From: Perognathus longimembris pacificus
Taxonomy: Eukaryota; Chordata; Mammalia; Rodentia; Heteromyidae
Direction of reading: 5' to 3'
Length of the DNA stretch: 64,000 nucleotides
Assembly: GCF_023159225.1 (NCBI RefSeq)
Contig: NC_063166.1
Location: forward strand, 71,275,227 to 71,339,226
Part shown: positions 23,001 through 32,729 of the stretch, one piece after another
Numbering within the stretch: the stretch's first letter is position 1
How the letters are laid out: each line of letters starts with the position of its first letter
Made by a program: the position numbers and the translations under genes
The notes under the pieces: generated by a model
The model's input: the letters and a program-made list of their open reading frames with translations, nothing else
Told to the model about the DNA's origin: nothing
Databases searched by the model: none

Positions 23001-24123
23001 CTAAGCAAGGAAAGAATTTTTTTCCATTCCAATCATCATGGCATGATAGCACACTCAGAAGGACATGGGACTTGTTTGGGAAGATCATAGAGGAGCCTGA
23101 AAGGCTCAGGTGTGCCCTCCATGCAAAAGTGAGCTGTGGAAAGGGTGAGATGGCAACAGTCTTCTTGTTGAAGAGGAAGGATTTTCTTGGTCAAGTGGAG
23201 CTCAGTGGGTGGGCAGAGGGATGGAAGCATAGCTGTGCCAGGTCTTGGAGAAGGAAACCCCTACAAACCTGAGGGGAGTCTTGAGGAAGTAGAGCCTACA
23301 GGAGTGGCTGCGCATTGGGCCATGGGAAGTTGGAAGGAAGTTTAGGCAACAGCTGATTTTATTGCCTTGAGCTCTGAGCAGTCATGGAGATGGTGAGATT
23401 TTGCTTCACTTCAGAGGCGGGCTTCATGAAGCCAGGCTCTGGAGGCAAGTCCAGCAGCACATGCAGAGGAGACTCCTGGGGGGCTCATGGGGAGCAGGGC
23501 TAACCACGACCTCCTGCAGCTACTCTGCCATGGAACCAGGAAGTCCTCCGCATGGGTGGCAGGGATATTGTGAACTTCTGTGGTATTTTGCTATGAAAAT
23601 AAACATAAATGTAGGTTGATCTCAAAGCTTTAACATAGAAAGTACAGCTTCATAGTGGTTTTCCTAGCTATGTCCAAATGGAGCCCTAAAAATAACTGTA
23701 AGGCTCACATTTCTGTCTTTTATTTCATAAGCCATTCTGAAACTGTTGAGAACTAGTTAAAAGAGTAGAAATACTAAATGCCACTACCTTTTATTAATAA
23801 ATTGTTGCCTGGATTGCATTCTGCCTGCCTTTCTGGATAAAGTTTTGTTTGAGAACTGGAAAACCCTAGCAAGGTGATGTAGCTGAGCAGGAAGCCTTGT
23901 CCAGTGGGGGAAGCAGAGCAGAAGGCGAGAGGCACCCACAGTGCTTAACTGCTTCGTCTCTTTGTTTCCCTAGGAATATAAACAGAAGCTTGCACGAGTA
24001 ACCCAGGTCCGCAAGGAGCTGAAGTCCCACATTCAGAGCTTGCCTGACCTCTCACTGCTACCCAACGTCACTGGGGGCTTGGCCCCCCTGCCCTCTGCTG
24101 GTGACCTCTTCTCAACTGACTAG
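1950..24123 (+). CDS. RPRD1B: RPRD1B (CREPT), C-terminal three coding exons, partial gene
   Basis: The coding segments join(1950..2076, 7641..7816, 23974..24123) read as 150 residues plus stop, matching the C-terminal part of RPRD1B (about residues 177-326 of the 326-residue human protein). All internal boundaries are AG/GT and phases agree (codon GAC split across the first junction, none across the second). Family knowledge: RPRD1B binds the phosphorylated RNA polymerase II CTD through an N-terminal CID, dimerises through its C-terminal coiled coil, recruits the Ser5 phosphatase RPAP2 and promotes transcription of cell-cycle genes. Only the coiled-coil/dimerisation half is seen here; the CID exons lie upstream of base 1. 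The sequence is rich in Glu/Lys/Leu/Gln, as expected for coiled coil, and ends in STD. The neighbour TGM2 is convergent. No frameshift or premature stop is present. The paralogue RPRD1A is a less likely reading because the C-terminal sequence and the adjacent TGM2 both fit RPRD1B. Confidence 0.97.
2460..2700 (-). mobile_element. B1-Geo chimeric SINE
   Basis: Full-length antisense copy. It ends with the B1-like 5' terminus (GTAGCTAGGATTACAGGC...GCCACCAGC). Confidence 0.75.
2946..3262 (+). mobile_element. MaLR/MLT1-like LTR remnant
   Basis: The sequence follows the diverged mammalian MLT1-type pattern in order: GGATTATCCAG, AATCACAGGGTCCTTGTAAGAG, GAAGCAGAGG and terminal TTTAAGCCACTAAAC. Old and degraded, with no coding part. 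Assigned from memory of the consensus. Confidence 0.55.
3330..3521 (-). mobile_element. IDL-Geo SINE, older type
   Basis: Antisense full dimer with GGGGCTTGAACTC (intact Geo B box on the other strand) and the CATATTCCCAGCCC left end. Confidence 0.85.
3560..4410 (+). mobile_element. L2 LINE 3' fragment
   Basis: A diverged, sense-oriented L2 pattern: TATTGCAATAGTCTCTTCC near 3925, CCTCAGTGAAGTCTTCCCTGAGACCACC near 4270, then the T/C-rich 3' part. A 187-residue open frame (3870-4433) overlaps it and is LINE-derived, not a host gene. Confidence 0.7.
4487..4700 (+). mobile_element. IDL-Geo SINE, young type with perfect 15-bp target duplication
   Basis: Sense full-length copy ending in an uninterrupted A tract. 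The target duplication AAAAGTGGAGTTATA is perfect (4472-4486 and 4701-4715). The left half keeps an A box (TAGCCTAGTGG) and has TTCAATTCC in place of the TTCGATTCC seen in sister copies. The Geo half carries the young-type GAGTCCAAGGCC. Confidence 0.95.
5568..5626. repeat. Alternating purine-pyrimidine tract (GT/GC/CA)n
   Basis: An unbroken run of about 59 bases alternating purine and pyrimidine, passing from GT through GC to CA/TA repeats. The CG-containing core makes it a strong candidate for left-handed DNA. Confidence 0.9.
5710..5931 (-). mobile_element. IDL-Geo SINE, young type
   Basis: Antisense full-length copy inserted into an older B1-like sequence (about 5640-6060). CCTTGGTTG on both sides (about 5700-5708 and 5932-5940) is the target duplication. 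The tail is a T-rich tract on this strand. Confidence 0.9.
6714..6868 (+). mobile_element. L1 3' UTR, extreme 5' truncation
   Basis: A 155-bp insertion flanked by perfect 15-bp repeats AAAATGTTGAAAACC (6699-6713 and 6869-6883). It holds the G-rich polypurine part of the L1 3' UTR, then the TGTACATGA...TTTGACAATAAATAAA end. The same 3' end occurs at 34085-34195, so both come from one L1 lineage of this genome. Confidence 0.85.
7209..7402 (+). mobile_element. B1-Geo chimeric SINE
   Basis: Sense copy: a 7SL-like half (GCCAGTGGCTAATGCTTATAA...) followed by a Geo half with TGGTAGAGTGCTAG and CTGAGTTCAGG. It ends 240 bp before the RPRD1B exon at 7641. Confidence 0.7.
7641..7816 (+). CDS. RPRD1B: RPRD1B penultimate coding exon (exon 6)
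   Basis: The acceptor is TTGTACTTAG and the donor GTGAGT; length 176 nt. It encodes DKEAAERLSKTVDEACLL through VLSEKEKKLE, the long charged helix of the dimerising coiled coil. The first codon (GAC) takes its G from the previous exon. Confidence 0.97.
9511..9710 (+). mobile_element. IDL-Geo SINE, oldest ID-like type
   Basis: The left half is closest to the ancestral ID element (GGCTTAGTGGCAGAGTGCTTG, then GGTTCGATTCC). The Geo half has both box A and a near-consensus box B (GAGTTCAAGTCC). Confidence 0.85.
10098..10304 (-). mobile_element. B1-Geo chimeric SINE
   Basis: Antisense full-length copy with all three segments (Geo, linker, 7SL-like). Confidence 0.7.
10445..10646 (-). mobile_element. 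IDL-Geo SINE, young type with 14-bp target duplication
   Basis: Antisense insertion in the old L1. Perfect repeats GGATACTACATTCT at 10431-10444 and 10647-10660 prove the insertion and date the L1 as older. Confidence 0.93.
11000..11125 (+). mobile_element. B1-like monomer, degraded
   Basis: A 7SL-derived pattern (GCTAGCAATTGAGGCTCATCCTGTAGTC...) lies inside the old L1 fragment. No Geo half is seen. Confidence 0.45.
12826..12966 (-). mobile_element. B1-Geo SINE, truncated
   Basis: The Geo half and the linker are present, antisense; the 7SL-like part is absent. Confidence 0.65.
13120..13745 (-). mobile_element. Nested cluster of old SINE pieces
   Basis: Four antisense pieces in a row: a B1-Geo copy with an internal deletion (13120-13300), an ID-like monomer (13310-13390), an isolated Geo half (13395-13490) and B1-like sequence (13490-13745). 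The boundaries are approximate. A 164-residue open frame crossing 13545-14039 on the - strand starts in this and continues into polypyrimidine DNA, so it is not considered a gene. Confidence 0.6.
14326..14524 (-). mobile_element. IDL-Geo SINE with 15-bp target duplication
   Basis: Antisense full-length copy. AGTGAGCATAATTTT is repeated perfectly at 14311-14325 and 14525-14539. The Geo B box is intermediate (GAGTCCAAGCC). Confidence 0.93.
14941..15152 (-). mobile_element. IDL-Geo SINE with G-run tail and 16-bp target duplication
   Basis: Antisense copy flanked by CATTATTTAGGTTCTT (14925-14940 and 15153-15168). Where the T tract of the A tail should be there is a C run (14952-14972 with one G), meaning a G-rich 3' end on the SINE sense strand; the last bases of the Geo half are missing. 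Confidence 0.9.
15219..15428 (-). mobile_element. IDL-Geo SINE, young type with 15-bp target duplication
   Basis: Antisense full-length copy. CATCTCTCTTTTCTT is repeated at 15204-15218 and 15429-15443, and a long T tract forms the tail. Confidence 0.95.
16073..16272 (-). mobile_element. IDL-Geo SINE, young type with 16-bp target duplication
   Basis: Antisense full-length copy. CCCTCTCTTAATTTCT is repeated at 16057-16072 and 16273-16288. Confidence 0.95.
16720..17210 (+). mobile_element. L2 LINE fragment
   Basis: A sense, diverged L2 pattern: CTAAATGGCTTCCCATTGCCTC near 16940, then the Cys/Pro-rich ORF2 tail region. A B1-like monomer lies just upstream (about 16550-16640), and a CT-rich tract follows (17195-17255). 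Confidence 0.65.
17385..17593 (-). mobile_element. IDL-Geo SINE
   Basis: Antisense full-length copy with a T16 tract. No clear target duplication is visible. The B1-like 5' remnant at 17597-17658 belongs to an older element. Confidence 0.85.
18861..19090 (-). mobile_element. B1-Geo chimeric SINE
   Basis: Antisense and diverged. A C run at 18861-18872 occupies the position of the tail. Confidence 0.65.
19268..19346 (-). mobile_element. ID-like monomer
   Basis: Antisense tRNA-Ala-like left monomer alone (GGTATCAAGG...CCCAGGGCC...TTCCCAGCC), without a Geo half. Confidence 0.6.
21732..21918 (+). mobile_element. B1-Geo chimeric SINE ending in a (TG/CA) repeat
   Basis: Sense 7SL-like half (GTGGCTCATGCCTGTAATCC), linker and Geo half, which breaks off in the microsatellite that follows. 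Confidence 0.75.
21922..21961. repeat. (GT)n-GCGCGC-(AC)n microsatellite palindrome
   Basis: Bases 21926-21961 form a perfect 36-bp palindrome centred on GCGCGC. It sits at the 3' end of a B1-Geo SINE. Confidence 0.9.
22110..22220 (-). mobile_element. B1-like monomer
   Basis: Antisense 7SL-derived pattern (TTTTGAGACAGAGTATCT...GAATGCTGGGAGTATAGG). Confidence 0.55.
23974..24123 (+). CDS. RPRD1B: RPRD1B terminal coding exon (exon 7) with stop
   Basis: The acceptor is TTTGTTTCCCTAG. The exon encodes 49 residues from EYKQKLARVTQVRKELKSHI to SAGDLFSTD, then TAG at 24121-24123. The first part continues the coiled coil; the tail is Leu/Pro/Gly-rich. The preceding intron is 16.2 kb. Confidence 0.97.
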   Translation, partial: EYKQKLARVTQVRKELKSHIQSLPDLSLLPNVTGGLAPLPSAGDLFSTD

Positions 24124-26460
24124 GACAGGTGTCATGCCCCAGATTTCCATCTGTGCCAGAAAAAGTGGGCAAGTCATGGTTAAGATAACCATCTAGCCCC
24201 TGGTTCTCTCCTTCCTCCGCCCCTCCGCCTCAAGAAAGAACCACAGACTCTGATGTTCCCTTCTCTTCACTGGCCTCTCCTCTTGAGCAGAATTCAGGAC
24301 AGTGTGAGTGGAATCTGATTTAGATTCTTATCTGCAAAGATAAGCTTCCTCCCACCTCATGTTTTCATGCCCCTGTTGGCTTTCCATTCTTAGCTCTCGT
24401 ATACCCAAGAAGCTCTGGAAATCATGTGTACGTCTGGAAGCAGAGACAGTGTGTGTCACGGAAGCTGCTTTTCCTTTCCCAGCTGGGTTAGACAGGTTTG
24501 AGACAGGCTCCCACTGAGGGACTCCCTCTGCTCATGTTGGCTTTCGTGGAGATTGGTGACACAGCCATTGGGCATCCTTAGTAAGGAGTTTTCCAAGTGA
24601 TAATAATTCTCCTGTATCATTTGTAAGCAAACGATAGTCAAGGTTAAGTGCATTTGTGAGCAAATACAAGAATCTAGCAATAAGATTCAAAGCTGAGTTA
24701 GGACAGAGTCGTAGTTCAGAGACGGGGTAACAGAAACCAGCCTTCCAAGGTTGCAGTTCTCAGGGGCCTGCCCACCATCTGTAGAGCTTCCTCCTTACAT
24801 GAGGATCTTTTGACTCCTTGTACTTGTGAAGGTGGTTTCTGAGAATGGCACTGGTGGGCTGAATGAAGGCTTCTCCTGAAGCAGACATGCCAAGTCCTGA
24901 CTCTGCCTGGTGTTGCTTTGAACCCTTCTTTTGGGAGTACGGTACACTAATGTTTGATCCACTGTGTGGATGTGTGCCCAGAGTATGTTGACTGAACTTG
25001 AGCCTCTCCACAGATAGGACCGAGCATGTCTGTCAGTGTATGACACCGTACGTATCCATACATTTGCATCACATTTTACTGAACAGCTCATCTCAGCAGG
25101 AGAAGGGGGACAGAGAGGGTGTTAATTTGGGGTTTTAATTCCATTATCATGCCAACTGACATTATGACTAAATAATGGAGAGAGGAATTTTGTATCTTGC
25201 ATATAGTAAAGGTTGGGCTTGCTACCCATAAATCAACCTTTTTTGGCAGGCTTATCTCTGACATTGGAAAAGGCAGAAAACAATGCCTAATAAGTAGTCT
25301 AACAGGAATTAGAGCCTCAGGGCTGAAATCCAAAAGCTACAAAAAAGAAAAAAGAGTCGGTGAATAGGGCTTGAGAATCTACAGTATTTTGAGTTGCTGT
25401 TTTCAGGCTTACCAAAAATTACACGGGCTTTGCCATGTGACAGCGTAGCTCTTCATTCCCTTGGCGATGCTATCCTGCAAGCTGTGAAGTGAGGGCCTTG
25501 GAGAAACCCAGCAGGCACTCCCTCACTCTTGCCCTCTGTAGGACCCAGTGGTGCTTGAAGCTGTTCAGATTTGAATACATACGGTCTGTATGCTGTTTGC
25601 TTATTGGTACTGCCTGTCACTCCGTCACTGTTAAATTAATAGGTTTGTATAGCTTCCCTCCAGAGGCCACAGGGCAGTGGGTGGCATTGCCGAAACTGCA
25701 AGGTGACCTGTCGTCTGGACTCTGTGTGTCCCTTCCTCATACTGTGTGTGCTTTGTCTCACTTAGATGAGCTTGTTTCTCAACAGACCCAACTCCCACTT
25801 TTCCAAAGAAGTAGAATTTTACCAGCCACAAACCAGCCAAAAGACTGCAATAGAAATTTGTTCTTACCAGCTAGGTGAAAAGATTACAATACAATGAATT
25901 TAGCCCACTACTATGTTTTATCCATCTGAGTCTTTGACCAGCAGTGGGTGCATTATCATTACAGCCAGAGCAAGAAATGAACCCATAGCAATTATGTAAA
26001 TGAATGTGTTAGCTTCTTAACACCTGTTATTAGTAGACTTCCTGTGAGGAAGTTAGTTTTGTTGATTTTAATGAAATGCTTTTTAATTTTTAAATCTTAA
26101 TTCTCTGCCCCTCCACCTCCCAAAGCAGGCTTCTTGGTTTAATTTAAATGATACTTGTCGGTAAAAGGTGATCTGCCAGCTCTGTGGGGTGGGTTGGTTT
26201 TGGTTTTGTGTCTTTTCTTCTTTATTTAGGGCATCTATAGGCCTCAAAGGACCCTACTTTTAGGTCGTATTCCTCAGAAAGTCTCCAATCTTCCTTTTGT
26301 TTTTGTTTTGTTTTTCTTAAAGAATATTTTTAAAGCTTAAATTTGTATATTAATTTAGGACTTTTATTTAGAAGTATAGGCTGCCATTGGTGGGCAGCAG
26401 TATATTCTGAAATGTCTCATAGATATATATTTTTGAATAAAGATGGTGTTGTTGAACAAC
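24124..26460 (+). other. RPRD1B: RPRD1B 3' UTR
   Basis: The stretch from the stop codon to just past the AATAAA is essentially free of SINE and LINE sequence, unlike the flanking introns, which fits a retained 3' UTR. The distal third is AT-rich (26080-26440). The exact cleavage position cannot be read; about 26455-26465 is inferred from the signal position. Confidence 0.8.
26436..26441 (+). promoter_or_regulatory. RPRD1B: RPRD1B polyadenylation signal AATAAA
   Basis: A canonical AATAAA follows an AT-rich stretch. A GT/T-rich downstream element (TTGTGTGGTGTTTC, about 26462-26475) lies 20-30 nt further on, the normal layout of a mammalian poly(A) site. Confidence 0.85.
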
Positions 26461-29400
26461 ATTGTGTGGTGTTTCTTTTCCTTCCCTGTTCTGAGAAAGC
26501 CTTGCCTTCCTCATAAGCAGTGGGTGCTTTGTAATCCCCACTGGACAATGTGCCCACTACACAGAATCTGACCCCTTAGTGCATAGAAGTACCAGCACTT
26601 GGAATAGGGTTCTCTGGCTCTTTCCAGGGGCCTAATTAGCTATAATTAGCCAGTCCACACTGCAGGGCAGACTTGTATAGAAGTAGGGGCTGGTAGGGAT
26701 AAGCTCAGTAGCTCCACCCCAGTGGGACACAGGAAAAATGCCCAAATTCTTTAGTTCTAGTGCTAGCATTCCACCACTAGGCTTCCTGGGATCTGTTTGT
26801 TTTTTGGCAACAATCACTAAATGATTTTTTTCAAAGGGAAATAATTGCAAACCCAAATACTCAAATGCTATGTCTTTAAAAATACGTTTGTGAGTTTCCT
26901 TTCTCCCTTTCCCTTTGACGTGAAAGCGAATTGAGTGTTTATTATTGACTAAGTCTCCAAAGAATGGAAAAGTGGTTTGAAGTAGGTCCTTTTTGAAGCA
27001 GCTGACAGATTTGGAAGGATCGTTTTAATCTTTCCACTGGGTGAAGACAGCCTCGCCAGCAGTGGGGTTACCCATCTACCTCACAATGCACAGAACTTTG
27101 TAGAAACTGAGGTCCAGTGTTAGGAACCTGAAACTGGGCCATCTTCAGGATGTGTGACGTCTGTGTCCCAGGTTTCAACATGTGAATCTTAGGAGACCAG
27201 ATCTCTGTCCCAGCTTTCACAGCCCGGTTAATTTCTTTACTCTTACCTATAAATAGTATGTTCATAATTCCTCTGGTTTAATTAGCACTTCAGGCTACAG
27301 AATGGCTCTGGGGATCTCCCAGCTGAAGATGGAGTTACCGTGAGTTCATGAATCTGTCAGAGTGCTTAACTTGTGTGATTAGAGCCATTAACTCTCACTG
27401 TGACCTTTCTGGGTGAGACACTTCCCTCTGTGCCTTAGTTATCTATGAAACAGTGATGGTGGTTTAAATTATTTCCAGGCTCTTAGCCAACCCCTAAAGC
27501 TAAGGGTTGTTGTGTTGCAAATGAAGTCCTTGAGAACTCAGGATGTCATGTCTTAAGATACCAGTGATACCTGTTAGGTAAGTGAGTAAGGTCCCCATTC
27601 TTGCTGGACACATTTTCAAGACATCCTGGAGATCAATATACAGGGAGCTAGGATGTGGGGACAGAGCCAAGAGCAGGAAGGCAGGAGAGCACAGTGTGTC
27701 ACTGGGTGTAATCTCCATTTGGCTTATTTGGGATCTTTAAACCCTACTTTCTAGCCTGGTTTTCGCCTTCACTTCTAGAATAATTTCTTCTGCTTAGTCA
27801 TTTCTCACCATCCCTTGGTGGGGGTTTCCATTTAACAATCATTCTTCCACAGCGAAGCACAAATTCAATTAAGAATCCATTATTCTCCTACACAGTAGGT
27901 CAGGGTTCATACAGCTCTGTGTAGACTTAAAAGCCCAGTTTGTTCAGGTTTTTTAGACTGAAATAGTTCTTTTGCATTAAAAATTCATTCCTACCACTGG
28001 TTTGATAAATATTAAAATTAACGGTATGAATCAGTTCCTCTACTTTTTATGAGAAGGAGGCAGCTGTAGCAAGTACTGTCTTCCCCTCATCTCTTTGTGT
28101 TGACCTTGGTCCTCAGCAGCTGCTTAAAGGAAGTGAGTGGGACTGACTTGCTCCTGAAGTCTTACGCCCGGCTTCCAGGATATTCTTCCTACCTGCATAA
28201 TGTCCCCCCATAGAATCTTAAATGCCAGCTCATTCTTCGTTAGGAAATAACTTCATTGACTTCTCAGATATGACGTAAATAAGGCTACAGAAATACCGTT
28301 TTAGGGGAGGTATTTCTTTTAAAAAGGGCCAACTGGCAATGTCTGTGACCTATTAGGGGCTTCATGGTAGCTGTCATGGTGTTATGTAATGGATTACAGG
28401 TATTTGTGGCAGAGATGGTCAAAACTTGTGACCTAGCCCCTGCACCCACAATTGATGAGGCAAAAGAAAAGGACTGGGGTGAGAATTCTTTCAAGAGAGC
28501 AGTGGGCACCACCAACCCCTTCTCTCAAGGCTGAGGGCCTCTGTGGCACTAGAATGGGCTCCTGGAGTGGTGACCCAGTAAACTCCAGCCGCTAAAAGGA
28601 TGGAGTGCCAGTCCCTGTCTAGATGCAGAGATGAGGAAAAGGTGGTTGGTCTGGGCGCAGCCTCCATCCTAGGGCCTGCTAGCACATACCAGGTGCATCT
28701 TGGGTTGTTCACCTGATCAGGAGCCCACTTCCCTCAAGGGAATAAACTTAAGACTTGGCAGTTTGGGGATAGGATGTGAACAAAGAGCCAGGGGAGAGCA
28801 TCCCCTCAAAACCCTGGTGATGGGGCAAGGATAGAATGCCTGAGAGGAAGAATGGGATGGACTGCTCCAAAGAGGGTCCCAGGAGGGTAGTGAGAGGAAG
28901 TTGAACTGTGGGTAAGGACTTCACCACTCCTTCACTCACCCCTTGGTCCCTGGAAGGCTCAGAATTCTTAAACAAGAGACACCTGCTTCCTTGTGCCTAT
29001 GGCCAGGCCTGATTAGCCTCTGCTTCAAGTAAAATGGTTAGTTATGGTCCGTGCATTTGAACTCTGAATTGAGACCACTCTGCATCTTCAGTGTTACTAT
29101 GTGAATTAAAAAAAAAAAAAATCAGGCTCCCTAGTGAAGTGTAGCAGTATGAATTGTGGGGTTGAGATGCAGTGGCCCCACAAATTGGATTTCAGGAGAC
29201 ACCAAGGGACACAGTTGATCCATGCTCGTAGCCCCATCAACCATTTTGTAATTGTTACATAGGGTTTATTTATTATTTATTTTTTAAGGCCTCTAAATGT
29301 TTGGATCACCATTCCATTCTTAAGTCAATTTCCACAACATTAAATTACTTGTTAGTGACTTTGCAAATTATTCTTCTGTGGGTATGTTTAAACTGCCCAT

Positions 29401-29499
29401 TAAACTGCCATTCCCGTTGTCCTTGTCCTAACCCCTGGCAAACATTTGCTTCCTTCCTGGCCCTAAAATGCCCCAATCTGGATATTTAATATGAACAAT
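26461..29499. other. Intergenic, unique-looking sequence
   Basis: This follows the RPRD1B poly(A) site. No exon, RNA gene or recognisable repeat was found; short open frames on both strands lack similarity to anything I know. An A tract lies at 29108-29121. Confidence 0.7.
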
Positions 29500-29802
29500 G
29501 CTACAGCGAATGACATTTTTTGTCTGACATTCAGTTAGCATAATGTTTGCAAGGCTGATTTATTTGTGTTGTAGCTTGGGTTAGATTTCATTCTTGTGGT
29601 GGTAGAATAATTCAATTGTATGGGTGTGCTACATTTTGTTCACCTATTAGTTGGACATGTGGGTTTTCCTGCCTCTAGGCTGTCGTCAGTACTGCAGTGA
29701 ACACTTTTGAACAAGTTTTTTATTTGAGCACCTGTTTTCATTTCTATGCAGTATATACCTATGTGGAACTGCTGAGTCACATGTTTGCTTAACTTTATGG
29801 GA

Positions 29803-30296
29803 AGCATTTATTAGTGAGGGTCTCTAGATGAACAGAACCAATTTGCATGCGTGTGCGTGTGTAATTATATATGCATGATGTAATTATAGAAGGATTTATT
29901 AGATTGGCTTACACAGTTGGAGGTGAGATAGTGCAACAGTGTTTGCTGTTGGAGAGCTAGCGAACCCAGCAGCTGATCAGCATGAAGCTGGAAGCTTCAG
30001 AAAATACAGTACCAGTGATGCATCTGCTGTCCAAGACTGAGGACCAGAAGCCCCCTGGAGTGGCTGTGTTAGTCCGCGGTGAAAGGCAGAAGAGACTGCA
30101 GTTTGTGTCCACTGGCAATGCCGCAGCAGCAGATGCGCTTGCTTGGGAAGAATGGAGCTTGGATGTGGCTGGCTTCCTCATGCCATGTGAGTTTCTTGCT
30201 CAGCCTGAGAAGGTGCCTCCCACATGCCTGAAGTTAGTGTTAGTAATCTGAGCATCTCAATCCAGTCAAGCTGTCAATCGAGATTAACTTTCACAA
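29803..30296. repeat. Unassigned dispersed repeat inserted in the L1
   Basis: About 490 bp interrupts otherwise continuous L1 sequence. It begins near TCTCTAGATGAACAGAACCA, a start seen in other mammalian interspersed repeats, and continues with GGATTTATTAGATTGGCTTA. An 89-residue open frame (29982-30251, +) lies within it with no known match. I cannot name the class. Confidence 0.45.
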
Positions 30297-30589
30297 CTAG
30301 CCACCAGATAGCTTTCCATAGTAGTTATACCATTCTACATGGCCACTGGCAATGTAAGAGGGTTCCATTTTCCCCACATGCTGACTGCCACTAAGCATCC
30401 TTTCGTGGGCTTGTTGGCTATTTAAATATCATCTTTGGAGATAAAGCTATTTGAGTCCTTTGCCCACTTGTGAATTCCTATTTTGTTACGGAGTGTGGAA
30501 GTTCTTTATATATTCTGGTAACTAGACCCTTACCAGGTATGAGCTTTTCACATATTTTCACTCCATACATTGTCTTTTTATTCTCTCGC

Positions 30590-30768
30590 ATGGGGGCTTA
30601 AACTCAAGACCTCTTGCTCTTGCTTAAGGCTGAAGCCACAGCTCCACTTCTAGTTGTTTGTTGGTTAATTGCAGATAAAAGTCTCTCAGATTTGTCTACT
30701 TGGGCTGGCTTCAAACCTGGTTTTCAGATCTCAGACTTATGAGTAGCTTGGTTTATGTTTGTAATTCT
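30590..30768 (-). mobile_element. B1-Geo chimeric SINE
   Basis: Antisense copy inside the L1; the Geo half has internal losses. Confidence 0.6.
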
Positions 30769-31011
30769 GATGAAATTACTATTTTTTTTTCCTATTTATG
30801 GTGGGATCATATCTTAAGTGAACACTGTCAAGTCCAAGTCCATGAAGGTTAACTTCAGATTTCGGAATTTTAGCCTTTATATGCTGAATTAATTTTTGTA
30901 TATAATGAGGTAAAAATCCATCCTCATTCTTTTGTAGGTAGATATCCAGTTGTGCCCATACCATTCTATTGGAAAACATTTGTTCTGATCATTTGCCAAG
31001 TTTCTCTTGTC

Positions 31012-31237
31012 TTTTTTTGTCCACACTGAGGTTTGAACTCTGGGCCTCTCATTTACTCAGTTTGCTTGCTTAGATGAACCACTTGAACCATGCTCCATCC
31101 TGCTTTTAAAAAAAAAAATTTTACCAGTTATTTTAGGAAAGGAGAGTCTAGCAAACTCTTCTACCCGGGCTGGTTTCAAACCATGATCTCAGCCTGTAGA
31201 ATAGCTAGGATTATAGATAAAAAGCCACTGTTGCCCA
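31012..31237 (-). mobile_element. B1-Geo chimeric SINE
   Basis: Antisense, highly diverged copy with an A-rich interruption at 31108-31118. Confidence 0.55.
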
Positions 31238-31284
31238 ATTCATTTACTGTTTTGTTTTGTTGTTGTTGATGTTGTTATTGTTTT

Positions 31285-31505
31285 TCTGGTCCTGGGGCTT
31301 CAACTCTGGACCTGGGCACTGTCTCTGAGCTTTTGTTCCCAAGGATAGCACTCTACCATTTGAAGCACAGCACCACTTCCAGCTTTTTGTGGTTAATTAG
31401 AGATAAAAGTCTTAAAGACTTTTCTGCCTGGGATGGCTTTGAACTGCAGTCCTCAGATCTCAGCCTCTTGAGTAGGATTATAGGTGTGAGCCAAGGCACC
31501 TGGCT
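31285..31505 (-). mobile_element. B1-Geo chimeric SINE
   Basis: Antisense and nearly complete, with clear Geo, linker (AATTAGAGATAAAAGTC) and 7SL-like parts. Confidence 0.7.
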
Positions 31506-31539
31506 TTCAATTACCATTTTTTAAATTGGATTATTTGTG

Positions 31540-31754
31540 GGTTGGGAATGTGGCTTAGCGGTAGAGTGCTTGCCTTGCTTGCATGCATGAAGCCCAGGCT
31601 TTGATTCCTCAGTGCCACATAAACAGAAAAGGCGGGAAGTGGCGCTGTGGCTCAAGTGGTAGAGTGCTAGCCTTGAGCAAAAAGAATCCAGTGACAGTGC
31701 TCAGGCCCTGAGTCCAAGGCCCAGGACTGGCAAAAAATAAATAAAAAATAAATC
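31540..31754 (+). mobile_element. IDL-Geo SINE with 12-bp target duplication
   Basis: Sense full-length copy with an older-type left half. GGATTATTTGTG is repeated at 31528-31539 and 31755-31766. The tail is an AAATAAATAAA-type sequence. Confidence 0.9.
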
Positions 31755-32053
31755 GGATTATTTGTGTTGTTGTTAGTGTTTTGTTGTTGAGGTTCTTATG
31801 TATTTTGGATACTAATCCCTTGTTTGAGTGAATGGTGTGCAAATATTTTTTTTTTCATTCTGTAAGTTGTCTCTTTACTCTGATGATTGTCTCCTTTGCT
31901 ATGCAGGGTTTTAGTTTTTGTGTATTTTTTATTTTGTTTCCTGGTCTGAGAACCATTTATTTGCTGAAGAGATTTTTTTTTCCCCTTGAATGATCTTGGC
32001 ACTTGTCTCAAAAATCTCAAAAACTTTTAAATGTGAATTTAAAAGTTAATATA

Positions 32054-32122
32054 AGCTGGAGGTGTGACCTAAGTGGCATAGAATTTGCCTGTCAGGCACA
32101 GCCCTCGATCCAGGAACCACCC
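32054..32122 (+). mobile_element. ID-like monomer
   Basis: Diverged sense tRNA-like monomer ending in a C run (32109-32121). Confidence 0.45.
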
Positions 32123-32729
32123 CCCCCCCCCAACAAGTTTATCTAAGTAATAGTTAATCTAGAAGATCTCTTCTCAGTTCTATCCTTCATAAAAATATGA
32201 ACAGAGAGAGAGCCTGGCTTCCTGGTGGAACTCAAGAACTAAAACCAATGAACTTAATAACAACATTTTTAAAAAATATTTCTACCACCGTCAGTGAGCC
32301 CCTATTAGATAAATGAAGTATAAACCAGTAATGAAAACATCTAGGTTAGAAACTTTCCCATGATAGATAAACAACTATGGGACCTTCCCTATGTCATGAA
32401 CATTTAGGAGAGCAAACAAAATTCATTAAAACAAATGTTTCAGGCACTAATAGGAAGCAGAGAGCTCTGAGTTCCTGAATGGAGGAAAACGCTGTAATTG
32501 GCCCACCTTACTCATTCAGGGCACTGCTTGTCTACATCACTGAGTTGAGACAGATATCAGGATTTAGAAAGGCTCAGTTGGCTAGCGTTTGTAGAGAGCA
32601 CTACCAGAGAAGATACAGTAGTTTCACAGAGAATCTACACAAGGTCCCCTCGGTCCTTAGGTAAGTTCCAGTAAGTGAATGTGTTAGGTGGAGCACCATA
32701 AGCTCAAACAGAAAGCAAGCAGTTCAACC

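Larger units (their letters stand above)
7817..23973 (+). other. RPRD1B: RPRD1B intron 6
   Basis: A 16.2-kb intron (GTGAGT...CCCTAG). Its repeats are listed separately and cluster at 9.5-11.3, 12.8-17.7 and 18.8-19.4 kb. The stretches 7817-9510, 11840-12825, 17660-18860, 19350-21730 and 22220-23973 show no exon, RNA gene or repeat I can name; short ORFs there have no recognisable similarity. Confidence 0.8.
29500..32030 (-). mobile_element. Old L1 fragment, repeatedly interrupted
   Basis: Antisense L1 pieces in collinear order: around 29570-29800 (GCAGTGAACACTTTTGAACA, TATATACCTATGTGGAACTG), 30297-30585 (CTTTGCCCACTTG, TTCTTTATATATTCTGG), 30779-31000 (GAATTAATTTTTGTATATAA) and 31755-32030 (TTTGGATACTAATCCC). 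Insertions between them are an unassigned repeat, three B1-Geo copies and one IDL-Geo, listed separately. No coding capacity remains. Confidence 0.7.
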
